Assembly (NCBI GenBank): GCA_035760665.1
Contig: DASTSN010000007.1
Span: forward strand, 1 to 55,412
DNA: 55,412 nt
Reading direction: 5' to 3'
Origin: DASTSN01 sp035760665
GTDB lineage: Bacteria > Bacteroidota > Bacteroidia > Chitinophagales > Chitinophagaceae
In this document: positions 29,601 to 37,569 of the stretch, piece after piece
How the letters are laid out: each line of letters starts with the position of its first letter
Position numbering within the stretch: the stretch's first letter is position 1
Program-made: the position numbers and the translations under genes
The notes under the pieces: model-generated
The model's input: only the letters and a program-made list of their open reading frames with translations
The model's database searches: none
Told to the model about the DNA's origin: nothing

Positions 29601-30436
29601 TGATTCCTTCGGTCAGCCATAATTAATTTCAAAGCTTCTTTCAAAAGAATCTGCAAATGAAGTTGAGGATAAATAGTGTAATGGGTTCCCGCTATAAATA
29701 TGCTGAATTGATTCAAAAACTTACCCATTTGTGTGGCAGACTTCAAAAGATTTGTTCGCCCGATATTTTTCAACTGTCCCAACTTCAAATCCTGCGAATC
29801 TTTAAATTGGTTCTTAAAAAAAGGACAGATTCGATCAATGAAATCCTGACTGGGTATATATATAGATTCAGAATGTTGTTTACTTTCCTCCATACCGGTT
29901 ATTGCAAGAAGAAGCTCCGTTTGCCATTCCAGGCTTCTTATCAGTTGTTTTTTGAATGCGGTAAAGCCAGGAAGTTCGTCAAGGTCTGGCCCGGTCATTG
30001 CTTCAGTCAATTCTTTCCAGCTTTCATAGGGACGCTCATAAAGTGAATAGAAAAAATAGTAGCGGTTACGATTCCAGAAAAAAGGGATTAACTTATTTTG
30101 ATCAAACCCGACAAAATCTTCCAGATTTGAAAAAGACTTATTTAGATACCCTTCGTGATCATCCATAAAAGACTGGATATCGGACATGGTGGCCGGTTTC
30201 GATCCATAACTTCTTTCAGGAATAGCAAACATTTCACCTATCAAATATTCTATCCGATGTGTAAACTTTTGATTGGAAGGGTGGCAAATGATGGTTTGGA
30301 AATGCAACAATAAACTCTCCGCCGTAAACGACGTAAAGAATTGCCTAATTGAATCGACTTTATTTTGCTTTGCTTTCAATTTACAGGCTTGTTGTAGTTT
30401 CGAAAACCAAAAGAAAGACACAGGAAATTTCCCCAA
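26627..30436 (-). CDS. Unknown 1269-residue protein with C-terminal PD-(D/E)xK nuclease motif (operon gene E)
   Basis: I do not recognise the first 1100 residues; they look largely alpha-helical with scattered hydrophobic strands and no P-loop. Near the C-terminus (about 1110-1190) is a restriction-endonuclease-like region: a helix with a conserved-looking Lys/Glu, then G-E-I-D-L-L near 1150, a turn and V-F-V-F-D-C-K near 1165. This fits the D-x(n)-[DE]-x-K active site, similar to NERD-like nucleases. The ATG lies 61 bp inside the upstream PIN-like gene. A TTG at 30382 overlapping that gene's stop (ATTGA) is an alternative start. It is the last gene of the five-gene block and is convergent with gajB across 34 bp. 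Confidence 0.8.
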   Translation of the reverse strand: MGKFPVSFFWFSKLQQACKLKAKQNKVDSIRQFFTSFTAESLLLHFQTIICHPSNQKFTHRIEYLIGEMFAIPERSYGSKPATMSDIQSFMDDHEGYLNKSFSNLEDFVGFDQNKLIPFFWNRNRYYFFYSLYERPYESWKELTEAMTGPDLDELPGFTAFKKQLIRSLEWQTELLLAITGMEESKQHSESIYIPSQDFIDRICPFFKNQFKDSQDLKLGQLKNIGRTNLLKSATQMGKFLNQFSIFIAGTHYTIYPQLHLQILLKEALKLIMADRRNHDSFMENFRVRLQQITRAVFKKQTQVYALLAESHEEDFLHGIADHTFWIDKNKLILFKAVDFTGGKDIGKQLNQLIIEIEGALQKIGKEQVVGIHRARKERMLGLIVEHLQIHVILIYEAFDWSFALYLKENKAWDKTYFFSMMDIRAILENLSSPIDFLKFLGEEKYLQANATVSKYDEFHDRFVWFLRNNNSYITIGTETDVVHFPPHRWSLNHAEKTFRHLHVFYDVYYEVETKFPGTFSQVEEYRHNVYTLTDPIDFETCYLSRLPHRFVWIYLPTEPITLDYNEFWSGAALFGPMLADYIARLGESFSGLLNSQDILEFDILIAPTNFLIRDKEHFPFLLEHLSDISEVKPYKFVTLPVGKRHVRTYLIFDFQHSHNIFNTEENQGERNLLIDFLDSVAFLRNQKLPEIEKTLTKMVDDVAPIGKKGYAVDRLSVDNPDIQMYSSPIKPSKTDESIARRTVAQYLRKKEYPAGVYKMESAKNLLEDVYDFLQNLLETEIIKYDEGFIVFACQQLEQNEGKIENRKLTAGMRANRRLDYSALDSLKAGMHKDSWVGSAIRLLIHTALKSRMKGRRSPTDCDWSYLLGLAVETILVATNYEFIKHNLVDIEIFVDEHYGIKVEDKDLEMDFASFSHKDVEKKMSYAIKEFEKASGITNFPEEDQTDEYNERILNKEKGLDNLFLEQFEIKYSNIILVLYILSKMELPPASEFPVHTMERQLLLQEIQSKIIIEIDISDIDKTVSFLTLKEGIFPNDKFLYFGAMLRNKERITVCPLIELSDGSIMFGREYVDSSMKIWNEVFQGSFPWVLEQNSKLNKFMKEIKGRKAKWLEKKSEEKAIAAIGKKYVECNIDNFKRLSTAFKTREACGEIDLLCLLPMSKNVFVFDCKNLVKTHGLYQAKRNIQDFFTSKDSYYNLLLRKKKFISKNLSVVLAHFDIEDPLNWKVKEGFIVNNIHYAAFYGDAKVDFVDVEHLKEYLLAVEKFEPTI

Positions 30437-31839
30437 GCAGGCTGAGAGTCTAAAAGCCTAATCTCCATGTCGCCAATTTGCCATTGCCTGAATTCACGCT
30501 GCTCTTCAGCATTGTCATTTTCGGCAAAAGTGTATGATCCCTTAGCCTCTATATCTTGCCCAAACACTTTTAATAGTTTATTAATTAATAGCTCAGTTTC
30601 CCGGTACATAACAAAATTCCCATGACCTAACCTTTCACAATAGAAAACAACACTTGTGGTTTCCCGATCACGGATAATCTGAAATCGGTTAAAGTAATTG
30701 AAATAATAATGGGTTGTTTTAAAGGTTGTGATTTGGGAGTCGCTTTTGAACGAATACTTGTCCCTGATCATCAAGGCGTGCTTCATATCGTATTTCATTG
30801 ACTCGGTAAACCGATCTACGGTTTCTTCCTGCCCGATTAATTGAGACCTCATATTGATAAAATCCTGAGTGGAAAGAACTTTGGTTGGAATATCGAAAAG
30901 TTGATACATGATATGAGCCTTTGCCTGTAAGCCTTTGTCATCTGTAACAAGATAGTCACAGAAGGATGCGTAATAGGTGTGCATTGCATCGGTATTTAAG
31001 CTTGAATAGTCAAACTTCTTCAGGCCACCACCGCTCTTACGTTCCTGCGTTATATTATATACCTCCAGCATTGAATACGCCGTGGTAAACCGCTGATAAA
31101 AATTGCCTTTTTGATTTTCTCCAAGCGTTGAATCTATCATTTCAAGAAAGGTCTTTCCAAATCCCGTTTCCTTAAATTTTTCATCAAATGTCATTCCCCA
31201 TTTTTCAAAGCTGTATTTATCCCGATCAATATAATCTCTAATAAACTTTCTTAATTCGGTTAATTGTTTATCGTCCGTCAATAATCCCGCACTGAATCCA
31301 GACATGCTTTCCATGAATTCTCTCATACTCATTCCCGGGTGGTAGCCTGGTAAAATCTTGTCCATCCACTCTTTATTCTTTTCATCTAATGATGAAGTAT
31401 CAATGGGCGGTGCTAATGCCGCTATCGGAAGATCAAAATAGGATTTCAGTAGCTTGTTGAGTGCATTGAGTTCCGGCATATCCGGATCATCAGGAAAGAG
31501 GTTATCAAAATTCCACGGATCCTTTTCGAATTTTCTTACTGCCGTATAGTCCTTGCCATTAAAAGCTTCTTTCGGTGTAGCTAGGAAACATTGAAACCTT
31601 TTTTTGGATACATGGTCAAAGGAAAAAAAGTTATCCTTTACATACTTACCCATGAAATCCAAATCTCGGTCACGATAGTCCGGTAACGATTCACTCAAAT
31701 CGTCCAAATGAGCATCTGAAAATATAAAGAGGAACTTGTCCTTTAAATCTTCAAAGGCCATGTGCAACTCTGGCTTATGATAAGGGTGATCAGGCTTCAG
31801 TATCCTGTACACATTACTGTCGCAATATATCCGGTCCAT
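30376..31839 (-). CDS. Unknown 487-residue protein with split PIN-like nuclease domain (operon gene D)
   Basis: The N-terminus reads as a PIN first strand: I-Y-C-D-S-N-V with Asp7 and Asn9, followed near residues 41-48 by S-D-A-H-L-D-D-L. The rest of a PIN active site appears only after a roughly 240-residue insertion: D-Y-L-V-T-D-D near 293-299, then a strand and T-K-V-L-S-T-Q-D-F, the usual PIN ending. PIN domains are metal-dependent RNases, common in toxin-antitoxin and defence modules. I infer a split PIN with a large insert; no antitoxin-like gene is beside it. The gene overlaps the downstream nuclease gene by 61 bp. Confidence 0.75.
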   Translation of the reverse strand: MDRIYCDSNVYRILKPDHPYHKPELHMAFEDLKDKFLFIFSDAHLDDLSESLPDYRDRDLDFMGKYVKDNFFSFDHVSKKRFQCFLATPKEAFNGKDYTAVRKFEKDPWNFDNLFPDDPDMPELNALNKLLKSYFDLPIAALAPPIDTSSLDEKNKEWMDKILPGYHPGMSMREFMESMSGFSAGLLTDDKQLTELRKFIRDYIDRDKYSFEKWGMTFDEKFKETGFGKTFLEMIDSTLGENQKGNFYQRFTTAYSMLEVYNITQERKSGGGLKKFDYSSLNTDAMHTYYASFCDYLVTDDKGLQAKAHIMYQLFDIPTKVLSTQDFINMRSQLIGQEETVDRFTESMKYDMKHALMIRDKYSFKSDSQITTFKTTHYYFNYFNRFQIIRDRETTSVVFYCERLGHGNFVMYRETELLINKLLKVFGQDIEAKGSYTFAENDNAEEQREFRQWQIGDMEIRLLDSQPAWGNFLCLSFGFRNYNKPVN

Positions 31840-31858
31840 GCTTTACTCACTTTTTCCA

Positions 31859-31947
31859 GCGGAGCCTATAAAATTGAGATTATTTCTGCAAGAAAGCTAC
31901 CGCTCTTTTCCCCATCTTGTGGAAAGTAGAAAGAAAGTAAGCTCCGC
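31859..31947. repeat. Inverted repeat between operon genes C and D
   Basis: GCGGAGC (31859-31865) and GCTCCGC (31941-31947) are exact inverted arms around 75 nt, in the 144-bp gap before the PIN-like gene. It could be an RNA hairpin, an attenuator or chance. Confidence 0.35.
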
Positions 31948-31983
31948 CTTCCGGTTAAGTGGAAGATATAGAAACAAAATATT

Positions 31984-33144
31984 TTAAATCAAGCAGTTAT
32001 GGAACTTAGCTAATGTTTGTGACGAAAGTTCTTGGTTAAAGTAGGAATTCCCAATAAATAACAAATGCCGGGTTATTCCGTTTACGGTTTTGATGCTGCG
32101 GCGTGTATTACCAACCTCTATAAGTCCTTCAGGGAGCAATGTGCCACACGAAGGTGCATATAAACTTACTCCGATACAATGCGGAAAGTTCACCAATTGA
32201 TCCATTATTGAGATCACGGTATCAGGAACACTCATGCTTAAAAAGTATAAAAATGAGACTGGTATATAAACAAATCCTGGGCGGTCTGCAGGCAGTTGCT
32301 TTATTTCCGCTTCAATCTTACTATTATCCACCAAACGTCGGGTATCATTATAGTCGACTGGTAAACCTTCCATGCTGTTTCGCTTGATATTCCTTTTTGC
32401 ACACCATTCATCCAACTTATGAAGTTTGTTAGGGTGAGCAACTGCCATTCTGATAAATTCATCTTCGTAAGCAACGAGTTCTTGGCTACTTGCTGCCTGG
32501 TCTTTTATCAACTTAATTTGGTTTATGGTCCGGTCCATATTCACTCCTTCGAGCGGTTGTAGTTGCTTGCAGGCTTTCGGCAGATCATAACCATAAAAAA
32601 GAAAAGTATTGGATAGTACCCTGTGCTGCTCTTGTATACTTTGTTGAGCTGAACTTTGCTTTAATTGACTTACCTCCACAAATATTGACTCACCCGATAT
32701 GGTATCAATCAATTCTATATCTGGAGTCTTGTGCCTTTTTATTTCCTTCAGAAATTTTACATTAAACCCTTGTTTTGAAAATGTTCTCAGTATATCGGAA
32801 AACGGTATGCCTTCTGCTTGGCATTTCTTCCTGGGCCTTAATTTATCCAATAAAACTGAATAATTATCCGGGTCCATTTTTTTAAGTGTTGCCAGCGCCT
32901 CAGTAAATTCAACCAAGTCATCTATTTGGAAAAGATTGGTAGTAAGTTTGAGGCTGATGGGATGATTATGCCCACAAGTATCAAAAAATCCTTTGCCGAA
33001 TTCCCCATATAAAAAATCAACCGCAGCTTTCCAAGATTGCTTTCTCCTTGCTTCTTCATTGCTGCTTTTTATGCTTTGATAGACCCGCTCCCAAGTGGGT
33101 GTTACAGGATAAAGCGGTGTAATTGTGTACATCAAATGATCCAT
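31984..33144 (-). CDS. Unknown 386-residue protein with degenerate nuclease-like motif (operon gene C)
   Basis: No named family is recognised. Around residues 128-160 the sequence reads like a restriction-endonuclease-fold core: a basic strand, K-T-P-D-I-E-L-I-D, a turn, then I-F-V-E-V-S-Q. The expected E-x-K is E-x-S, so the domain is probably inactive or uses a displaced Lys (a Lys is two residues on). A Cys-Gly-His and a C-x-x-x-G region occur elsewhere but do not form a clear zinc site. It lies between the nuclease gene B and the PIN-like gene D on the same strand. A Met at residue 5 is an alternative start. Confidence 0.7.
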   Translation of the reverse strand: MDHLMYTITPLYPVTPTWERVYQSIKSSNEEARRKQSWKAAVDFLYGEFGKGFFDTCGHNHPISLKLTTNLFQIDDLVEFTEALATLKKMDPDNYSVLLDKLRPRKKCQAEGIPFSDILRTFSKQGFNVKFLKEIKRHKTPDIELIDTISGESIFVEVSQLKQSSAQQSIQEQHRVLSNTFLFYGYDLPKACKQLQPLEGVNMDRTINQIKLIKDQAASSQELVAYEDEFIRMAVAHPNKLHKLDEWCAKRNIKRNSMEGLPVDYNDTRRLVDNSKIEAEIKQLPADRPGFVYIPVSFLYFLSMSVPDTVISIMDQLVNFPHCIGVSLYAPSCGTLLPEGLIEVGNTRRSIKTVNGITRHLLFIGNSYFNQELSSQTLAKFHNCLI

Positions 33145-33271
33145 AAGTTGATACTATTTATTTAATAGCCCACCTTTATACCAGATTTGCGGCCCTTATA
33201 ACATCCCGTCGTTTCACCGTTTGAAATATCTGTCAGTACAGAGTCTTGCCTAATCAGTAAAAACTATAAGT

Positions 33272-34771
33272 TCAATATTTGCTCGGGTCAGGCATATTTG
33301 CATCAATGATTATCACGGCTAATCTCGACTCCCTTTCTAAGGACGTGCATCCAAAGCCGTGAAACTCTGGTTTTATGAGAAATACATTGTTAACTGTCAA
33401 CCCTGGCGGCAGCAACTTCCTTTGAACATCAAGAATACATAAAATAGAAAGTTGAGAACCTGTTGCGACCGAATATGCTATTGGTTGTTTTTTATATTTT
33501 TCAATGATTTTATTTCTATCTATAATGGAATCTTCAATTTTCAATTCTGCTACAATTCCTTTATAATTTATCTCAACTCTACCTCCAGCTACGTGAGCCT
33601 CTTTTGAAATTGAAGTTACATTGCGGGCAGCGAGATAACGGATAAGTTTATCTCTAAAATCATTTTCGGAAACTGAATCTGAATTTTTGTATTCAGCATA
33701 CTGAGCGCAATAGCCCTGATAGTTTAGTATAGCTGAAAAAATCACCATGAAGTTGTTCATTTCCTCATTGGTCAGACCAGAGACTTCATTTTGTATTTGA
33801 ATGGCAATATCGAGTGCTTTCTGATTTAGTTTGTCGTAACCAGTGAGATAGGGAAATGAACTTAAATCAGCGATTTTCACTTTAAGCTCATCATATCCGA
33901 TTAATTGAGGGTACATTGGTTTTAGAGTGGCGGACGCAAATTGTGCCAATAGTTTAATGGAAACGGGTGCTTCGAAATTTGCCTGTGCGTATTTAAAAAT
34001 GATACTTCCTTCTATGTTTACTTCCGAGTTCAATGGTTGAGTTATTTCAGGGAGTGACAGTACAAACCATTCATCATTTGTTGTAGAAGCATAAGTAAGT
34101 ATTAGTTTGTTATAATGCTCCGGCCACCTGTTAAATTTCAATGTGCCCTTAATGATATACTGGTGATCTTTTTTTAAGGTTTGGGGATTAGCCCATAGTT
34201 CCTGATCTATATAAAATAAAACAGAAATAACTACAGGCGGTTCCTCGATTTCGCTTTCTTTTTCTTCGTCCGTTATGTTAGGAAAGTTTTCAGTACGCTC
34301 CTGTTTTGCTGTGTAAAAAATAGGGAAGGCAATAGCTGCCGCCCTCCTAATCAGCGGAGTTATCTTATCTATGTTCGAAACTAATTCTATCTCCCGGGAG
34401 AGTGCAGCAAACTCGCTGAGGCTCGGCCTGGTCAGATCCAAATGCGTAGAAAATGATAAAAACATTTTAGCGTTGGCTTTGGATGCGGCGAGTAACTGCT
34501 CAGCTTCGGCATTCCCGTTTAAAACCGCATTAGACCAACGGATAAGAAAGAATATCGCTTTAAGGATATACTCCATCCCAATATAATAATCTGCTATTTC
34601 CTTTTCTGTAACTGCTTGTTTTAATTCTTCGACCCGTTTCAGGATACCAGACTCAATCATGACCGTCTGGTTAGCCTTGTGAGTATCATATACAGTGAAA
34701 AACTCGTTCAGATATTTCCTGACTCTTAGATGTCCATCTCTCAATTCGTTAATTTGTTTTCTTTGTCTCAT
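33272..34771 (-). CDS. PD-(D/E)xK nuclease-like protein of the HEAT-repeat pair (operon gene B)
   Basis: The 499-residue protein starts 23 bp inside the HEAT-repeat gene, so translation is coupled. The N-terminal two-thirds are helical and unassigned. Near residues 393-412 is G-G-R-V-E-I-N-Y-K-G followed by A-E-L-K-I-E, the layout of restriction-endonuclease-like proteins that use G-G-R-x-D...E-x-K, with Glu where Asp is usual. A following K-Y...Q-x-x-x-Y stretch also fits the fold. I infer that the HEAT protein and this nuclease act as one complex. It does not resemble any single Gabija, Thoeris, Zorya or Wadjet component I know. Confidence 0.75.
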   Translation of the reverse strand: MRQRKQINELRDGHLRVRKYLNEFFTVYDTHKANQTVMIESGILKRVEELKQAVTEKEIADYYIGMEYILKAIFFLIRWSNAVLNGNAEAEQLLAASKANAKMFLSFSTHLDLTRPSLSEFAALSREIELVSNIDKITPLIRRAAAIAFPIFYTAKQERTENFPNITDEEKESEIEEPPVVISVLFYIDQELWANPQTLKKDHQYIIKGTLKFNRWPEHYNKLILTYASTTNDEWFVLSLPEITQPLNSEVNIEGSIIFKYAQANFEAPVSIKLLAQFASATLKPMYPQLIGYDELKVKIADLSSFPYLTGYDKLNQKALDIAIQIQNEVSGLTNEEMNNFMVIFSAILNYQGYCAQYAEYKNSDSVSENDFRDKLIRYLAARNVTSISKEAHVAGGRVEINYKGIVAELKIEDSIIDRNKIIEKYKKQPIAYSVATGSQLSILCILDVQRKLLPPGLTVNNVFLIKPEFHGFGCTSLERESRLAVIIIDANMPDPSKY

Positions 34772-37430
34772 TCTCCAATTTTTGAATTACGCTCACCTCA
34801 ATTCGCCCAGCAGGTATTTGTGATTCGATAGCAGAATATTGCTTTATGCGAGATACAAATTCAAGCAAATGCTGCGTGGATTTAGTTGCCGGAACGGTTT
34901 CCAGAATTTGATTGCAAAGGTTAATACACAATCTGTGAAGTTCGAAGTGAGATAAAATGAACAAAAAATTGACAGCATCATGAGGACTGCGAGATGCAAT
35001 TTGTTTTGCTGTTTCGAAAAGTGGCGACTCGTTCTGCACAATTTCTTCATAAGTGTAGGAATATATCTCTTCAAAAATATCAACACGAGGATCAAAACTT
35101 GGATTATATCTGTCGGGTTCTGATCTTTTTAGATAAGAAAGAGCGGATTTGAACCACTCTGTCCGATATTGCGAAAAGTCTGATTTTATTCTATTTAAGA
35201 CGTGTAGAAAGTCTCTCGCAGCATGAAGGTCATCAACGTCGCAGAAACGAATAATATATTGCTTAATTGTAAAATCTACCAGCTTGATTACTTTACCTGC
35301 AATGGCCAGCATACAATTGACAATTTGCCGGCACGTATCAAATTCATGTTTACTTTCATAGTGAGGTAAAATAGCGTTAAGTTCCAGATAAAACGCCATT
35401 CGCATTGTTTCGTCAAGATGAGGGGCCAAATCATGACATATCGGAAGTGCTTTCTTGTGTACAAAAATAGTTCTATCAGCAAGTGCTTTGAGTGCGTTAT
35501 GAATTTGTTGTCTGGATGGATTTTCCCCCGCTGCCTCAATCATTGATTCTAGAACCCCGACTGTTTCTCCACGGATCTCTGGGTCATCGTCACCTAAAAA
35601 AATTTCTACCACATCGTGCAAGGTGCTTGTTATTACTTGGGGAACTGAAGACACAAGATGATCAAGAAATCGGATAGCTTGCACCCGAATCGTTTTATCG
35701 TCAGGATCGAATAAGTAATTATAGAGCTTTGGGATAAACCGTGAAAGAAGCAATGGGTCGGTGCAGCTCGATCTAATAAGCGAAATAAATTCTTTTTTGA
35801 TGTACTCATTATTCTTGGTGTCTAAAGGAAATAATATGTCAAAAATTTGGGGAATATAGACAGGTTGGTTTGTTTTAATAATCTCAATCAGGCATGCTTT
35901 TATGTGTTCACGATAAGAATTTAACTTAAGCTCCAGATGATGAACGTCCATCGCATTTTTCCCCGCAAGTGGATTAAACGTAGAAACCTTTTTTGTCTCG
36001 ATCTCCTTTACATACCATTTAAAAGCGCTACGCTCTTCAACAAGTTGGCGGAAGGCTGATAGTATCTGAGAAAAATAATTGATCCCCAGACCGGCTAAAT
36101 TTTCTTTTGCATAATACAAAGCATCTATTGCTTCATCCCTGATAACCTCATCGTTTGATTTGTCTAATCCTGTCTTTAGAAGATCAGAAATGATATGTTC
36201 TGTAATCTCCGGGTTGTTAATGATAAAATGTTTATCCTTTAATAATTTATCATAGATCGAATAGTGAGCTACCTTGCCACCCAACGATAATTTAACCTTT
36301 TCAGCTTCCAATGCTTTATACGCCGGATTAGGTATAGCAATAACGACCTTGGCAATTAAAAAGCAGGTGACCTTATCGGCGGATGTCATATACTGATCAT
36401 CCTCCAGTTCAAGTGTTTTGATTAGTGTCGGAAGAAGCTTCAAACCAAATTCCGGGTTTACTGCTACAAGATTTTCCAAGAGGCCAACCGTATTAATGCG
36501 GTGAGACTTATCGCTAATTAGAAGCTGATCAGTGAAGAAGTCCAATAAGAATTGTTCATGACTTTTTAATAGTTCCACAAAAAATACCTCAGCGTTTGGG
36601 TATTCTTTTTCGCTAAATGGTTCTCCTGGAAATCGCTCATACCGAAGTCTTCCGAATAAAGAATTTATTGTGGATTTGTAATTCTGAATAGTTTCAGCGT
36701 TGACAAAATGCTTCAATATTACTGAAGCTTTATCAAACTGGTCACCATCCTTAATAACTTCAATAGCTTTTCGAATACAACTTTCCGGATATTTATTTGT
36801 AGCCAATAGGACATTTGATGCTACTTGAAGGCACTCAGCACTAATGTTCTTATCAGTAAAATAGGTGGCGAGTACATCAAGAGCGATATCAGTGAAGAAA
36901 AGGGGTTGAAGCAAGGATGCTTCATTCAGTTTCTCGGCGGTTTCCTTTTGATCGCCTACAACTTCCAGTGATTCTATGAGTTTCAAAATTGAAACTTCCG
37001 GAATCTCAGCTACCGTTTTTTGTTGATCTAACAACTTTTTAATGCTTTCTTTTAGTTGTTTTTTTGCATCTGCCGCTTGCAGCTCTTCTTGGCGCTCACG
37101 CTCCCGCAAAGCATTTAGCTCCTGGAAAACATCGTAGCCGAAATTGATACCGTTTGTCGGACTATGAAATGAACAATTCTCACAATTTTCAATAATAAAG
37201 TCCCTGGCCATTGATTCTAATTGCATGGATTCATAGCCCCCAGACGCATGTGGGCAGGAAATATTGACAGACAGTGGTATTCGGTACATGGCTGCAACCA
37301 TTCCACCGGAAACATCCGCTAATTTCAGATGGCTACACCATGCTTGCACTTTGGGAAGAATGCTTTGATTTTTCCGGCCCAATTCAACCGCTGTGTTGAT
37401 TTGCTTTTGCGTATTGTCTAATTGCGCCAT
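34749..37430 (-). CDS. HEAT-like alpha-helical scaffold protein with N-terminal Cys/His cluster (operon gene A)
   Basis: The 893-residue protein is the first gene of the five-gene block. Residues 32-89 hold C32, H34, C59, H61, C83, C86 and H89 (C-x-x-C-x-x-H at the end), a plausible zinc site. Residues about 93-130 are a charged, likely coiled-coil helix. From about 140 to the end, repeated helix pairs of 35-40 residues with conserved Leu/Ile and Asp positions suggest HEAT/ARM-type repeats, good for binding nucleic acid or protein. No enzyme motif is seen. It overlaps gene B by 23 bp. I infer a sensor or scaffold role within the block. Confidence 0.75.
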   Translation of the reverse strand: MAQLDNTQKQINTAVELGRKNQSILPKVQAWCSHLKLADVSGGMVAAMYRIPLSVNISCPHASGGYESMQLESMARDFIIENCENCSFHSPTNGINFGYDVFQELNALRERERQEELQAADAKKQLKESIKKLLDQQKTVAEIPEVSILKLIESLEVVGDQKETAEKLNEASLLQPLFFTDIALDVLATYFTDKNISAECLQVASNVLLATNKYPESCIRKAIEVIKDGDQFDKASVILKHFVNAETIQNYKSTINSLFGRLRYERFPGEPFSEKEYPNAEVFFVELLKSHEQFLLDFFTDQLLISDKSHRINTVGLLENLVAVNPEFGLKLLPTLIKTLELEDDQYMTSADKVTCFLIAKVVIAIPNPAYKALEAEKVKLSLGGKVAHYSIYDKLLKDKHFIINNPEITEHIISDLLKTGLDKSNDEVIRDEAIDALYYAKENLAGLGINYFSQILSAFRQLVEERSAFKWYVKEIETKKVSTFNPLAGKNAMDVHHLELKLNSYREHIKACLIEIIKTNQPVYIPQIFDILFPLDTKNNEYIKKEFISLIRSSCTDPLLLSRFIPKLYNYLFDPDDKTIRVQAIRFLDHLVSSVPQVITSTLHDVVEIFLGDDDPEIRGETVGVLESMIEAAGENPSRQQIHNALKALADRTIFVHKKALPICHDLAPHLDETMRMAFYLELNAILPHYESKHEFDTCRQIVNCMLAIAGKVIKLVDFTIKQYIIRFCDVDDLHAARDFLHVLNRIKSDFSQYRTEWFKSALSYLKRSEPDRYNPSFDPRVDIFEEIYSYTYEEIVQNESPLFETAKQIASRSPHDAVNFLFILSHFELHRLCINLCNQILETVPATKSTQHLLEFVSRIKQYSAIESQIPAGRIEVSVIQKLENETKKTN

Positions 37431-37569
37431 GCTTTTGGCATTAATGCTAGTTTATAAGTTCTTAAAATTAAGCATTTTAAGGCTCTAGGAATTTGGATTT
37501 TCTCAAATATGCCACTTCTTCCTGTGAGTCATTTAAGATGATGATTTGCACAAAAAAAGGGTTTAGAGA

